64,000 bases of DNA from the NCBI RefSeq assembly GCF_900182555.1, contig NZ_FXTH01000002.1, forward strand, positions 62,001 through 126,000, written 5' to 3'. Position numbers and translations under genes: made by a program. This DNA is from Fodinibius sediminis. GTDB taxonomy: Bacteria; Bacteroidota; Rhodothermia; Balneolales; Balneolaceae. Below are positions 45,695-54,045 of this stretch, in pieces. The notes beneath the pieces are model-generated. The model made no database searches. It saw nothing but the letters and a program-made list of their open reading frames with translations, and had not been told where the DNA came from. How positions within the stretch are numbered: the first letter of the stretch is position 1; the number at the start of each line of letters is the position of its first letter.

Positions 45695-48600
45695 TTAAAA
45701 ATTAATATTGACTCCGAGGGTATACAGGCGGGTGGTCGGAACATCGGCTTCGATCCTTCCGCCATATTGTTCGGGATCAATATTCCCCGTTTTGGAAAAC
45801 AGCAGGGGCGTTTCAGCATTGATATATATACGCATCGAGCGGATCCCGATATGCTCCACTGCGCCCGGAGGAAGGTTATAGCCCAGCTTCACATTTCGCA
45901 CCTTCAGAAACGATCCGTCCTGGTAAGCCTGGGTTGATCGGTACAGCGGATATTCCCTGCTGGCGTCGGGTCTGGGATGCCTGTCGGTGGGGTTGTCAGG
46001 CGTCCAGTAATCGACGTCCAGATTGTTATAGCGGCCGTTAAGCGCAGTGTCCTTATACTCGTTAAAGATCGTCTGTCCCGTGCTCGCATACAGGAAAACC
46101 AGGAGATCCACGCCCCTGTAACTGAAGTGGTTGGCCAGCCCCCCGCTCCAGTCGGGCATATCCGTACCCAGGATCACGCGGTCCTGCTCGTTGATAGTGC
46201 CGTCCCCGTTTTGATCCTTGATTTTAATCTCGCCGGGATCCTGCCCGTAGGAATCCGCCTGCGGAGCCTCATTCTGTTGCCATATGCCGATTTTTTCATA
46301 GTCGTACCATACGGTGAGGGGTTCCCCAATGAACCACTGGTTACCGACATCATCCTGCTTGTTCCCATACAAATCAACAATTTCTTCCCTATTTGAGGAA
46401 AGAGTCAGATCACTGCTCCAGCTGAACCCGCCGCGTCCCTGGTCTATGATGTTCTGGCTGCTGAGCGTCAATTCGATGCCGGTGTTCCGGGTCTCGCCTA
46501 CATTTTCAAATACACTGCTGAACCCGGAGGTAATGGGCAAGTTTCGTTCCAGAAGCATATCGGTGGTCGTTGTTTGGTAGTATTCAATGCTTCCCCTTAT
46601 TCTGGACTCCCAGAGCCCGTAGTTCAGCCCGATATTCAGTTGCCTGGATGTTTCCCACTGCAGATGGGCATTGGATATTTGACCGGGCCGGTATCCATAA
46701 CCTGCATTTTCGCCAAACTGGTAGGTCGTCCGGGTCAGGGTACCCTGTGTCTGATACGGGTCGATTGCCGTATTGCCGGTGACGCCGTAACTGAGGCGCA
46801 GCTTCAGGTCCGAAAAGAGGGACTGCCCAGACATAAATGGCTCTTCAATTATTCGCCAGCCGACAGCAGCGGAGGGGAAAAAGCCCCACTTCTTTCCCTC
46901 CGCCAGCCTCGAGGAACCATCCGCTCGACCCGTAACCGTTAAGAGGTACCGGTCATTAAACTGGTAATTTACCCGACCCATGAACGACATCATCGACCAC
47001 TCTTCGTAGTAACTGCCATAATCCTCGGCCGTACTCGCCGTCCCCAGATTATGATATTTCTGGGTCTCATAGGGAAGTCCGGAAACCGCTATACGATCGG
47101 TCTCGTACTGGTCTGACTGAATACTGAAAAGCCCCGTGGCTTCAATATCATGCCTGCCGGCAAAGGACTGCTGGTAATTCAGAATATTCTCGAGGGTATA
47201 GGCAAACGATCGCTCCTCATCCTTGCGGGCATAGGGAACGCCCTCTCCCCGAGCCGTTGTCAACGTTCCCTGGAATATCCCCCTGCGCCGCGAAGACAGG
47301 TCCGGACCAAAATTCAACCGATAACTGAAGTGATTCGAAAGGTCATACGCTCCAAAAATATTACTGAAAATCCGCATGCGGTTTCGGTCGTCCAGCATTT
47401 TTCCCGCAACCAGATCATTCAGCGGGTTGGCAATCAGGCCGTCGTCAGTGGGACGAAAGTCAAGGGTTCCGTCCTGTTCGTACGGGTTGCCCAACGGATT
47501 CATGGCAACAGCCGTCCCGTAGGGATTCGTGCCATATGCCTGTACAAAACGGGACAGCAGTGTTGAAGTACCAATACGGAATCGGTCACTCACATCATGA
47601 TCCAGGTTGATACGCAGCGTGTACCGATCAAAATTCTGTCCCGGAATAATGCCCGTTTCATTAAAGAAATTCCCGCTTACCGCAAACTGCGTATGTTCAT
47701 TGCCCCCCTGCACCGTCAGCTGATGACTCTGCTGGTACCCGGCGTCATCAGTGACCAGATCGGGATAATCATAGGTAGCCCCCTGCTGAATCGCCTTCAT
47801 CTCCGGATCTGTGAATATGGCCTCATCACTGCTGTAGGAGTCCGTGGCACGAAATCCCTCTCTGCGCATTTCAGCAAACTCGTGACCGCTCATCATATCC
47901 GGTTCCTCCAGCTGGCGCGAAACTCCGAAATAGCCGTCGTATGAAACAATAGTCTTATGGTTTCCGCCGCGCTTGGTAGTCACCAGGACTACGCCATTGG
48001 CGCCCCGGGAACCGTAGATGGCTGTGGCCGAAGCATCCTTCAACACCTCCATGGACTCAATATTCTGGGGATTGAGATCGTTTAAATTACCACTGAACGG
48101 AATACCGTCAACTACAAAGAGGGGATCATTGGAGGCCGTAAGGGAGCGTCGCCCCCGAACCCGGACGGTGACCCCATCTCCCGGCTGGCTGCCCGACTGG
48201 GCTACCATCACGCCGGCGGCTCTCCCCTGGAGGGCAGAGGCGGCATTACTTACCGGAACCTCGGCTATCTGAGCAGAGGAAACGGAAGAAACGGACCCCG
48301 TGATGTCCTGCTGCTCCTGCTGACCATAGCCGACCACCACAATGTCCTCGCCTACAATGGCTTCCGTGACCAGTTCCACATTAATACTGGTTCTCTCGTT
48401 TATGGGAACCGTCTGCGTCTGAAAGCCCACAAAGGAAAACAAAAGTGTGTCCGTCTTTGACGGAACAGTAATAGAGTATTTCCCGTCGGCTCCGGTTGAA
48501 GTACCCGCGGAGGTACCCTGAACGGAAATATTCACCCCGGGAAGCACTTCTCCCGTCTGACTGTCAGTTACAACCCCTGAAACCGTATGTTCCCGGGATG

Positions 48601-48736
48601 ACTTTTGCATAACAGGAAGTGTATCGAAGCCAATGACCTGCATTGGTTGAATCAGTACAAGCCCCATTATCCCAAGACAAACTCCACAGATGTGCCTTAT
48701 AACACGGACACCCTTCATTATCCCATCGGTATGCAT
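45695..48736 (-). CDS. SusC/RagA-family TonB-dependent outer-membrane transporter
   Basis: 1013 residues. After a hydrophobic signal region (about residues 12-35) comes a carboxypeptidase-regulatory-like domain (TVSGVVTDSQTGEVLPGVNI), then the plug domain with the SusC signatures ALQGRAAGVMVAQSGSQPGD and ATAIYGSRGANGVVLVTTKR, and the 22-strand barrel ending RLYTLGVNINF. It imports oligosaccharides or glycosides using TonB energy together with the SusD protein encoded downstream. Start ATG 48736; ATG 48718 is also possible. No separate anti-sigma or sigma signalling domain is attached, so regulation is probably through the divergent LacI-type gene and the operator at 48833. Confidence 0.94.
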   Translation of the reverse strand: MHTDGIMKGVRVIRHICGVCLGIMGLVLIQPMQVIGFDTLPVMQKSSREHTVSGVVTDSQTGEVLPGVNISVQGTSAGTSTGADGKYSITVPSKTDTLLFSFVGFQTQTVPINERTSINVELVTEAIVGEDIVVVGYGQQEQQDITGSVSSVSSAQIAEVPVSNAASALQGRAAGVMVAQSGSQPGDGVTVRVRGRRSLTASNDPLFVVDGIPFSGNLNDLNPQNIESMEVLKDASATAIYGSRGANGVVLVTTKRGGNHKTIVSYDGYFGVSRQLEEPDMMSGHEFAEMRREGFRATDSYSSDEAIFTDPEMKAIQQGATYDYPDLVTDDAGYQQSHQLTVQGGNEHTQFAVSGNFFNETGIIPGQNFDRYTLRINLDHDVSDRFRIGTSTLLSRFVQAYGTNPYGTAVAMNPLGNPYEQDGTLDFRPTDDGLIANPLNDLVAGKMLDDRNRMRIFSNIFGAYDLSNHFSYRLNFGPDLSSRRRGIFQGTLTTARGEGVPYARKDEERSFAYTLENILNYQQSFAGRHDIEATGLFSIQSDQYETDRIAVSGLPYETQKYHNLGTASTAEDYGSYYEEWSMMSFMGRVNYQFNDRYLLTVTGRADGSSRLAEGKKWGFFPSAAVGWRIIEEPFMSGQSLFSDLKLRLSYGVTGNTAIDPYQTQGTLTRTTYQFGENAGYGYRPGQISNAHLQWETSRQLNIGLNYGLWESRIRGSIEYYQTTTTDMLLERNLPITSGFSSVFENVGETRNTGIELTLSSQNIIDQGRGGFSWSSDLTLSSNREEIVDLYGNKQDDVGNQWFIGEPLTVWYDYEKIGIWQQNEAPQADSYGQDPGEIKIKDQNGDGTINEQDRVILGTDMPDWSGGLANHFSYRGVDLLVFLYASTGQTIFNEYKDTALNGRYNNLDVDYWTPDNPTDRHPRPDASREYPLYRSTQAYQDGSFLKVRNVKLGYNLPPGAVEHIGIRSMRIYINAETPLLFSKTGNIDPEQYGGRIEADVPTTRLYTLGVNINF

Positions 48737-48808
48737 AATATCCCTATATCGTTGAATTTGTATTAAAACCCGTCAAAGAGAACTTCTGCATGACGGCTGC
48801 CGGTTAAA

Positions 48809-48836
48809 CAATATTAAAAATCTTTTATTCATGCAA
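48809..48836 (-). promoter_or_regulatory. candidate susC promoter overlapping operator 1
   Basis: On the minus strand TTG (48836-48834) and TAATATTG (48816-48809) resemble the Bacteroidota -33 and -7 elements with 17 nt between them, one mismatch in the -7 box. The -33 element is inside operator 1, so a bound repressor would block it. The spacer is shorter than the usual 19-20 nt. Confidence 0.35.
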
Positions 48837-48844
48837 CCGATTGC
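48833..48844 (+). promoter_or_regulatory. LacI-type operator 1 (susC side)
   Basis: GCAACCGATTGC has the LacI-family operator form GCAA-N-CG-N-TTGC with the central CpG. It lies about 97 bp upstream of the susC start codon. Confidence 0.65.
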
Positions 48845-48993
48845 GTTAATTTCCCCTTTTTCATCCAACCGTCGTCTATTTCTTACAGGTTCATTACCTG
48901 AACAATCGTAATTTATTAGCATAAGGAGGAGTCAACCTATATAAAGCTTCAAAAAAATTGAGCTATACATTCCTGGGACGTATATATAATAAC

Positions 48994-49005
48994 ACAATCG
49001 GTTGC
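48994..49005 (-). promoter_or_regulatory. LacI-type operator 2 (regulator side)
   Basis: On the minus strand this reads GCAACCGATTGT, 11 of 12 bases identical to operator 1 but in the opposite orientation, about 141 bp before the regulator ATG. The pair would allow looping by a tetramer or separate control of the two divergent units. Confidence 0.65.
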
Positions 49006-49145
49006 ATAGTTATCATCTTCATAGTACATTTCTTTTGACTTTTTTACAGGTCAAAGAAAATGTTTTGCGCTTTCATATTATCGTTATTTTACCATGTTGG
49101 CTTGTATACCGTCAGTCCATTTTAGTTTTAATCATTCTTCAACCG

Positions 49146-50189
49146 ATGCCCGACCATTCGCAAAAGCAGGACGTTACCATTTATGATATCGCCGAGGCCC
49201 TGGGAGTCTCTCCTTCAACCGTCAGCCGAAGCTTGAAAGAACATCCTTCCATCAGCAAAGAAACCATTCGCAAAGTCAGGAAGCAGGCCAAAAAAATGGG
49301 GTACCGCTCCAATATTTTTGCCCAAAATCTCAGGCGCCAGAAAACCAACATTATCGGGGTCATTGTCCCACGGCTAAACAGTCACTTTATGTCCTCTGCC
49401 ATCTCGGGCATGGAGAAAGTGGCCAATAAAAATCACTATAAAATCATCATCAGCCAGTCGCACGAACAGGCCGTGAATGAAGCCAGTAATGTGGAAATGA
49501 TGCTGGAACAGCGCGTGGACGGACTCATCGTCTCGCTGGCCTATAACACCATGGACCTGCATCATTTTGACGCTATTACGGAACAGCACACCCCTCTCAT
49601 CTTTTTCGACCGGGTGGCTGATTTGCCCAACTCCACCAATGTGGTGATTGACAATTACCAGGCAGCCTACAAGATGACGAACCACCTGATTGATGAAGGC
49701 TGCTCACGTATTGTTCATATTACGGGCAATACTTCACGAAATGTCTATTCAGGCCGGCTCAAGGGGTATAAAGAGGCGCTGCTGGAACATCAGCTCAGCT
49801 ACGACTCCGATCTTGTATTCATCAATGACTTGCGGGAAGAAGATGGAGAACAGGTGGCCCGAAAAATACTTGAAATGGATCAACTGCCGGATGCTGTTTT
49901 TGCATCCAATGATGTATGCGCCGTAAGCTGCATGGCCCTCCTGCAGGAGCACGGCATTGAAATCCCCCGGGATATTGCCATTGCCGGCTTTAACAATGAT
50001 CCGATCTCCAGGTTTGTAAAACCTAAAATCACCACTGTTGATTATGACGGCGAACGGGTAGGCGAAGTTGTTGCCCAAAATCTTATTAACCATCTGGAGG
50101 GAGACGACCATATATCCATTACCAATACCATCGTCTTAAATTCGGACCTGATCATACGTGATTCCTCCCGCAAACAAGATGCAGGCTAA
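49146..50189 (+). CDS. LacI-family transcriptional regulator
   Basis: 347 residues from ATG 49146 (MPDHSQKQDVTIYDIAEALG). The N-terminal helix-turn-helix TIYDIAEALGVSPSTVSRSL and the hinge MGYRSNIFAQNLRRQKTNII are textbook LacI family. The effector domain is a periplasmic-binding fold: IGVIVPRLNSHFMSSAISGM, EQRVDGLIVSLAYNTMDLHH, then DAVFASNDVCAVSCMALLQE and IAIAGFNNDPISRF. The ligand is presumably a sugar or derivative from the adjacent uptake locus. It is divergent from susC with two matching operators between, so it very likely represses that locus and itself until the inducer appears. Confidence 0.93.
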   Translation: MPDHSQKQDVTIYDIAEALGVSPSTVSRSLKEHPSISKETIRKVRKQAKKMGYRSNIFAQNLRRQKTNIIGVIVPRLNSHFMSSAISGMEKVANKNHYKIIISQSHEQAVNEASNVEMMLEQRVDGLIVSLAYNTMDLHHFDAITEQHTPLIFFDRVADLPNSTNVVIDNYQAAYKMTNHLIDEGCSRIVHITGNTSRNVYSGRLKGYKEALLEHQLSYDSDLVFINDLREEDGEQVARKILEMDQLPDAVFASNDVCAVSCMALLQEHGIEIPRDIAIAGFNNDPISRFVKPKITTVDYDGERVGEVVAQNLINHLEGDDHISITNTIVLNSDLIIRDSSRKQDAG

Positions 50190-50473
50190 GCCGGCTGGAA
50201 AGGAAAACGGAGCTCACCACCGGTCAGACACAGGTCAGTTTTGTATTGACCACAAGTACAGGCCGTTTGGCTGCGGTCATGGTCATGCAAATCAGGCGGA
50301 GCTTGCAGGAACCTCCCGAATTACGGCACAACTCCACCCCGGGAAAAGGTTATGCGATCCGTCGTTTTGCTCCCCTGCAAGACGGTGGCAGACAGGATGC
50401 TTGAGTATCCTCAACGGCCGCCAGCCTGCGCCATCCCCCCTGCCATCTCCGCGGCAACACTCCGTCACACCCC

Positions 50474-50609
50474 TGCTCTACCCTACGACATGCCCCTATC
50501 GCCTTCGCGACATCTTCCTGCTCTATCCTACGACATATTCTTGCTCTACCTTAGAACATGAACCTGCTCTACTCTACGCCATGTCCCTGTCGCCTTTGTG
50601 ACATATTCC
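50474..50609. repeat. tandem array of six 22-23 bp imperfect repeats
   Basis: Units begin at 50474, 50497, 50519, 50542, 50565 and 50588, with lengths 23, 22, 23, 23, 23 and 22. Four read TGCTCTAyyyTACGACAT-like and two (units 2 and 6) read TCGCCTTCGCGACAT-like; all end in CAT plus five bases. There are no distinct spacers, so this is not a CRISPR array. Confidence 0.75.
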
Positions 50610-50641
50610 GGACCACACTGCTGACCTACTCTGTACAGGAA

Positions 50642-50678
50642 CCCAATCCTATGGGCTGTTGAAGTTGGGGGCTTTTTT
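50642..50678 (+). terminator. possible weak terminator
   Basis: CCCAA at 50642-50646 can pair with TTGGG at 50665-50669, and GGCTTTTTTT follows. The stem is short and the loop long, so this is tentative. It would end rightward transcription from the LacI-type gene. Confidence 0.25.
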
Positions 50679-51156
50679 TAACGGCCAAAAAGGAACCAAG
50701 AAAAGTCGATGGTTGAGAAAACTCCCGTCAGGTTGCACCGTGGCTGCGGAAAATAAGTTACCCTCATCACGGCTCTTCCTCAGGCAAAAATTATTTTTAA
50801 TCCTCCGCCACTGCTCCATCTACCTAAAAACGCTGGTCCTATCGTTAGGCCGGAAGGTTGTTAATCCGTCATGAAAGCGAGAAGTCCCGTACGGGGAAAG
50901 TTCTATTTGAAATGTATGCAGAGCGTACGGCGGGTAGCTACGCAGCGCATGGGTACCAAGTAGTAATTTCGGTTTGCTTGCCTCTCATATCTCCGTCCTG
51001 TATGCTGCTCCACCAGTGGCTTCCCCACCAACTGATGTTGTATAAAACGATGGGGCGTTGCTCTTCGTTCTGCCAAAAATTATGCACATGTGCCGGTTTC
51101 GAGATATTACAACGCAGGGCGGTGTACTGTAATAACCGCTGGACTTTATCAGCCGT

Positions 51157-51972
51157 TCAGTAATCTTTTTTTACAGCCAGAAACACCAGGTGGTTGCTTA
51201 CCGTCACCGCCCCGCCGGCGGAATCATCCCAGTGATTGACAAGCATTTTCAGCTCGCGCGGGCTCAGAGCACGCCCCTCCTTCGGTGTTGAGGCCCCGAT
51301 TTCCTTCAGGTGGGCAAAAAAGTCGTACGCACTTTCAAACGTCTGCGTAGCTGTATCCTCATAGTAATCGACTTGTGAGGGCCCCACCGACATCTTGATA
51401 ACCATCTCTTCAACATCAGGAAGACTGTTGCCGGTAAATGGAATTCCCAGCTCCCGGCAGTGTTTCTTCCATTCGGGAAAGCTTTCACCGCCGGGAAAGG
51501 CCGCCAGTAACAGCCCGCCCGGCTTCACTGCTTCGAACCACCGACTCATCGTGAGCGACGGATCCTCGAACCACTGCGCGACGAAACTACTTACCACCAA
51601 CGCGTATTCCTGCTCATCAGCAGGCAGCTGCTCAGCATCCAGAACTGAAGCATCCAGGTTTTTAGCATCGCTTAATTTTTGCCGGCATCGGGCAACCATT
51701 TCCTCCGATATGTCGGTAGCCTGAATGGTTCTCTCCGGGTAAAGTTCCAGCAAACCTTCCGTCAGGAAACCAGTACCGCATCCCAGCTCAATAACAGGCC
51801 CCGGCGGGATAATCGCCTGCCATGGCTTCAGCGAGGCCACCAGCCGGTTAGCCACCTCTTTTCGCAGCTCGGCCTGGGTATCATAAACCTTCGCCGCAGT
51901 CCCGAAACAGTTACGGATCCGTCGTTTTACCTGCCGGTAAGCAGTTGCCGATGATTGTTCTTCGTGATTCAT
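51157..51972 (-). CDS. BioC-like SAM-dependent methyltransferase
   Basis: 271 residues. The N-terminal RRIRNCFGTAAKVYDTQAEL resembles the start of BioC, malonyl-ACP methyltransferase, which masks the malonyl group to begin biotin synthesis. The SAM motif is PGPVIELGCGTGFLTEGLLE, with QATDISEEMVARCRQKL, then EYALVVSSFVAQWFEDPSLT and VKPGGLLLAAFPGGESFPEW typical of that group. The C-terminus is less conserved. No other biotin gene is nearby, so BioC is likely but a different small-molecule methyltransferase is possible. It is 44 nt downstream of the DUF4837 gene and may be the end of the trp transcript. Confidence 0.65.
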   Translation of the reverse strand: MNHEEQSSATAYRQVKRRIRNCFGTAAKVYDTQAELRKEVANRLVASLKPWQAIIPPGPVIELGCGTGFLTEGLLELYPERTIQATDISEEMVARCRQKLSDAKNLDASVLDAEQLPADEQEYALVVSSFVAQWFEDPSLTMSRWFEAVKPGGLLLAAFPGGESFPEWKKHCRELGIPFTGNSLPDVEEMVIKMSVGPSQVDYYEDTATQTFESAYDFFAHLKEIGASTPKEGRALSPRELKMLVNHWDDSAGGAVTVSNHLVFLAVKKDY

Positions 51973-52016
51973 GGAAACCTGTCTCTCGCTTTCCTCCGAA
52001 CCGGATTACCGTCGCG

Positions 52017-53135
52017 TTAATTCTGCTCTGTGAGTGCTCCAGATCCCCCCTGCCAGGTCGAATCGCTTGAAAATGTACGCAGCATCGTACGGAACTGTCG
52101 TACGAAACGCCGCTTGTCGTACTTGGGAGCGAACTGTCCAAATTCAAGGATAAAAAGCCGGTCTGTTTCTGAATCATAGATCGTAAAATTGACAAACGGT
52201 CCTCCCATGGCGTCGTGGGTCATCCGCCAGGTTCCCAGCGTCTCATGTACCAGGTGCCCATTCATCCGGAATGATTCAGATTCAACGGGTCGCGCGTACT
52301 CCGTGGTTACGTAGGAACTGTCCCGCGTGCCGCGGATCCACTGTTCCATGAGGGAATCGCGCTTGGCATTGATCCAGTCGTCGTCCAGGTAAGAGATATC
52401 GCGCACATCCTCTTTCCACCAGGCCCAGAACCAGCGGTTATTCTCAGGCAGCGGTCTGCGCATGGTCAGAAAATGCTGCTCCTCCCCATTTTTAGTATAA
52501 GTGGTATCAATATTTTTCATCCAGTCGTGCTGTATACGGATTTTCCACCCGTGTTCCGTCCAGATACTGTCGGCAAGCATCGTCTGTTCGCCCTGCCCAT
52601 AAATCTCTTCTTTCCAGCGCTGAAACTCTTTGCTGAGTATATTATCGGTCAGGGTTTTCTCTGAATTGCGGATCTGTTCCGCTAATGCCGTATCACTGGG
52701 GGCGGTCAGGATCATGGACCACTGGTCTTGATACCATTTGTCCTGCAGCGGAAAGGCAAAGGATTCGCCGTTGCGCACCTGGGCCTCCACCTCGTCGCTG
52801 AGCAGCGCGCGTATCCATTGAGAGGTATTGGTGCTGTCATCGATAGGTGCGGCGATAATAATGTTTTTAAATCTCTTCAGCTGATCCAACTGGTCATTGT
52901 TTCTAAAATCTCTGAATCGCAGGTTAAAAAGCGGCTGGGGTGTGGGAATAGTATAGATACCCTGGCCAAAAGTCTCCCGTATGGCATCGGCCGTCTCACT
53001 TTCCCACTGCGTGGAATCCATCACCACGATGGCTTCGCCAAAACCACCCCGTGCCTTTTGCCGGTAATCACCTTCACAGCCCAGCCAGGCCGCTGCAATG
53101 ACCAGTAGTACCGTAACTTTTGAAAATAGGTTCAT
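52017..53135 (-). CDS. DUF4837-family lipoprotein
   Basis: 372 residues. The lipoprotein signal reads VLLVIAAAWLGC with Cys20. The body is rich in Trp, Arg and Asp with IYTIPTPQPLFNLRFRDF, LKRFKNIIIAAPIDDST and LLSDEVEAQVRNGESFAFPL, as in DUF4837 proteins, which are widespread in Bacteroidota with no known function. Near the C-terminus come a long WRMTHDAMGGPFVNFTIYDS segment and a basic KYDKRRFVRQFRTML. It starts 21 nt after trpA, so it is probably expressed with the tryptophan operon, but no link to tryptophan is known. Confidence 0.78.
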   Translation of the reverse strand: MNLFSKVTVLLVIAAAWLGCEGDYRQKARGGFGEAIVVMDSTQWESETADAIRETFGQGIYTIPTPQPLFNLRFRDFRNNDQLDQLKRFKNIIIAAPIDDSTNTSQWIRALLSDEVEAQVRNGESFAFPLQDKWYQDQWSMILTAPSDTALAEQIRNSEKTLTDNILSKEFQRWKEEIYGQGEQTMLADSIWTEHGWKIRIQHDWMKNIDTTYTKNGEEQHFLTMRRPLPENNRWFWAWWKEDVRDISYLDDDWINAKRDSLMEQWIRGTRDSSYVTTEYARPVESESFRMNGHLVHETLGTWRMTHDAMGGPFVNFTIYDSETDRLFILEFGQFAPKYDKRRFVRQFRTMLRTFSSDSTWQGGSGALTEQN

Positions 53136-53156
53136 AGCAACTCAATCTGATTGAAA

Positions 53157-53969
53157 TTATAACTTACCATACTTCAACGAATGAACAAAAGCAAACACCT
53201 CATCCTTCCATCCTTCTTCAGGATAATGGGCTCTTATGGTATCTATAAGGGCACTTCCGACAATGAAGCCGTCCATATCGCGGGAAATACGCTGGGCGTC
53301 CTCATGCGATTTAATGCCAAAGCCAACCATTTTCGGATTGCGGGTGACATTCGTTTTAACGCGTTCAATAAACCGCTGTACCGACTGGGCAACCTCATCG
53401 CCTTCACGGGCTCCCGTGACGCCAGTAACAGAAACACAATATACAAAACCCTCTGAATGGGTATCAATCCTGCGCATACGCTCATCCGAGGTATTGGGAG
53501 CTACAAGGTAGACAATGGGGAGCCCGTGGGCCCTGGCCTCATCCACCATAATCCCTGATTCCTCAAGGGGGATATCAGGGATGATCAGTCCGTCTACACC
53601 GGAGGCGGCTGCCCGCTCACAAAAGCGGGTGACCCCATACCGCAGCACAGGATTAATGTACCCCATCAGGATAATCGGGATCTCAGAGTGTTTGCGCACC
53701 TCCCGGACCATATCAAAAATTTTATCCATGGTGATGCCCTGTTCTATGGCTACATTGCTGGAATATTGAATGGTCGGCCCATCGGCCAGGGGGTCGCTGA
53801 AGGGCATCCCAAGCTCTACAAGATCAGTACCGTTCTCTTCAAACCCCAAAATAAGCTCAACAGTCGATTCCAAATCGGGGTAACCGGCCGTCAGGAACAA
53901 GCTCATTATTTTGGATGAATCGCTGTGTTGTTCAAAAAGATTGTTAATTCTATTTTCCGTCTGAATCAT
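53157..53969 (-). CDS. trpA: tryptophan synthase alpha subunit
   Basis: Cleaves indole-3-glycerol phosphate to indole and glyceraldehyde phosphate and passes indole to TrpB through the inter-subunit tunnel. 270 residues, TIM barrel. Catalytic glutamate and aspartate lie in NGTDLVELGMPFSDPLADGP. Loop 6 region PNTSDERMRRIDTHSEGFVY and phosphate-binding VGFGIKSHEDAQRI followed by DGFIVGSALIDTI are present. It follows trpB by 76 nt and is the last enzyme gene of the operon. Confidence 0.96.
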   Translation of the reverse strand: MIQTENRINNLFEQHSDSSKIMSLFLTAGYPDLESTVELILGFEENGTDLVELGMPFSDPLADGPTIQYSSNVAIEQGITMDKIFDMVREVRKHSEIPIILMGYINPVLRYGVTRFCERAAASGVDGLIIPDIPLEESGIMVDEARAHGLPIVYLVAPNTSDERMRRIDTHSEGFVYCVSVTGVTGAREGDEVAQSVQRFIERVKTNVTRNPKMVGFGIKSHEDAQRISRDMDGFIVGSALIDTIRAHYPEEGWKDEVFAFVHSLKYGKL

Positions 53970-54045
53970 GACTCTTCTGTTTTATACTGTGAAATTCCGG
54001 TTGCAGGACACTGCCTTTTTCCTGTTGACCGACTGATGCACTGCA

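Larger units (their letters stand above)
48737..49145. other. divergent regulatory region between susC and lacI-type gene
   Basis: About 410 AT-rich bases with no gene. It contains two LacI-type operator sequences in opposite orientation, about 160 bp apart, and a candidate leftward promoter overlapping the first; each is listed separately. An apparent upstream extension of the regulator frame into this region is hydrophobic, lacks an ATG and is not credible. Confidence 0.7.
50190..51156. other. long non-coding or degenerate region with tandem repeats
   Basis: About 970 bp with no credible gene; the short open frames have no recognisable domain, start signal or normal composition. It holds a six-unit tandem repeat (50474-50609), a palindrome CCCGTACGGG at 50887-50896 with another CGTACG near 50926, and a weak CCCAA/TTGGG hairpin before a T-run (about 50642-50678). 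It may be relic mobile DNA or an unrecognised RNA locus; I could not match it to a known intron, tRNA or riboswitch. Confidence 0.5.

Noticed and set aside
49002-49145. Hydrophobic 48-residue extension of the LacI-type regulator
   Set aside because: It starts at a TTG inside operator 2; LacI proteins begin directly with the helix-turn-helix, as the ATG at 49146 gives.
50474-50609. CRISPR array
   Set aside because: Units are contiguous and imperfect with no unique spacers, and no cas gene is present.
50880-50960. Group II intron remnant
   Set aside because: GTCCCGTACGGGGAAAGTTC at first recalled intron domain V, but the AGC triad, GNRA-capped helix and bulge do not line up and no reverse transcriptase is nearby.
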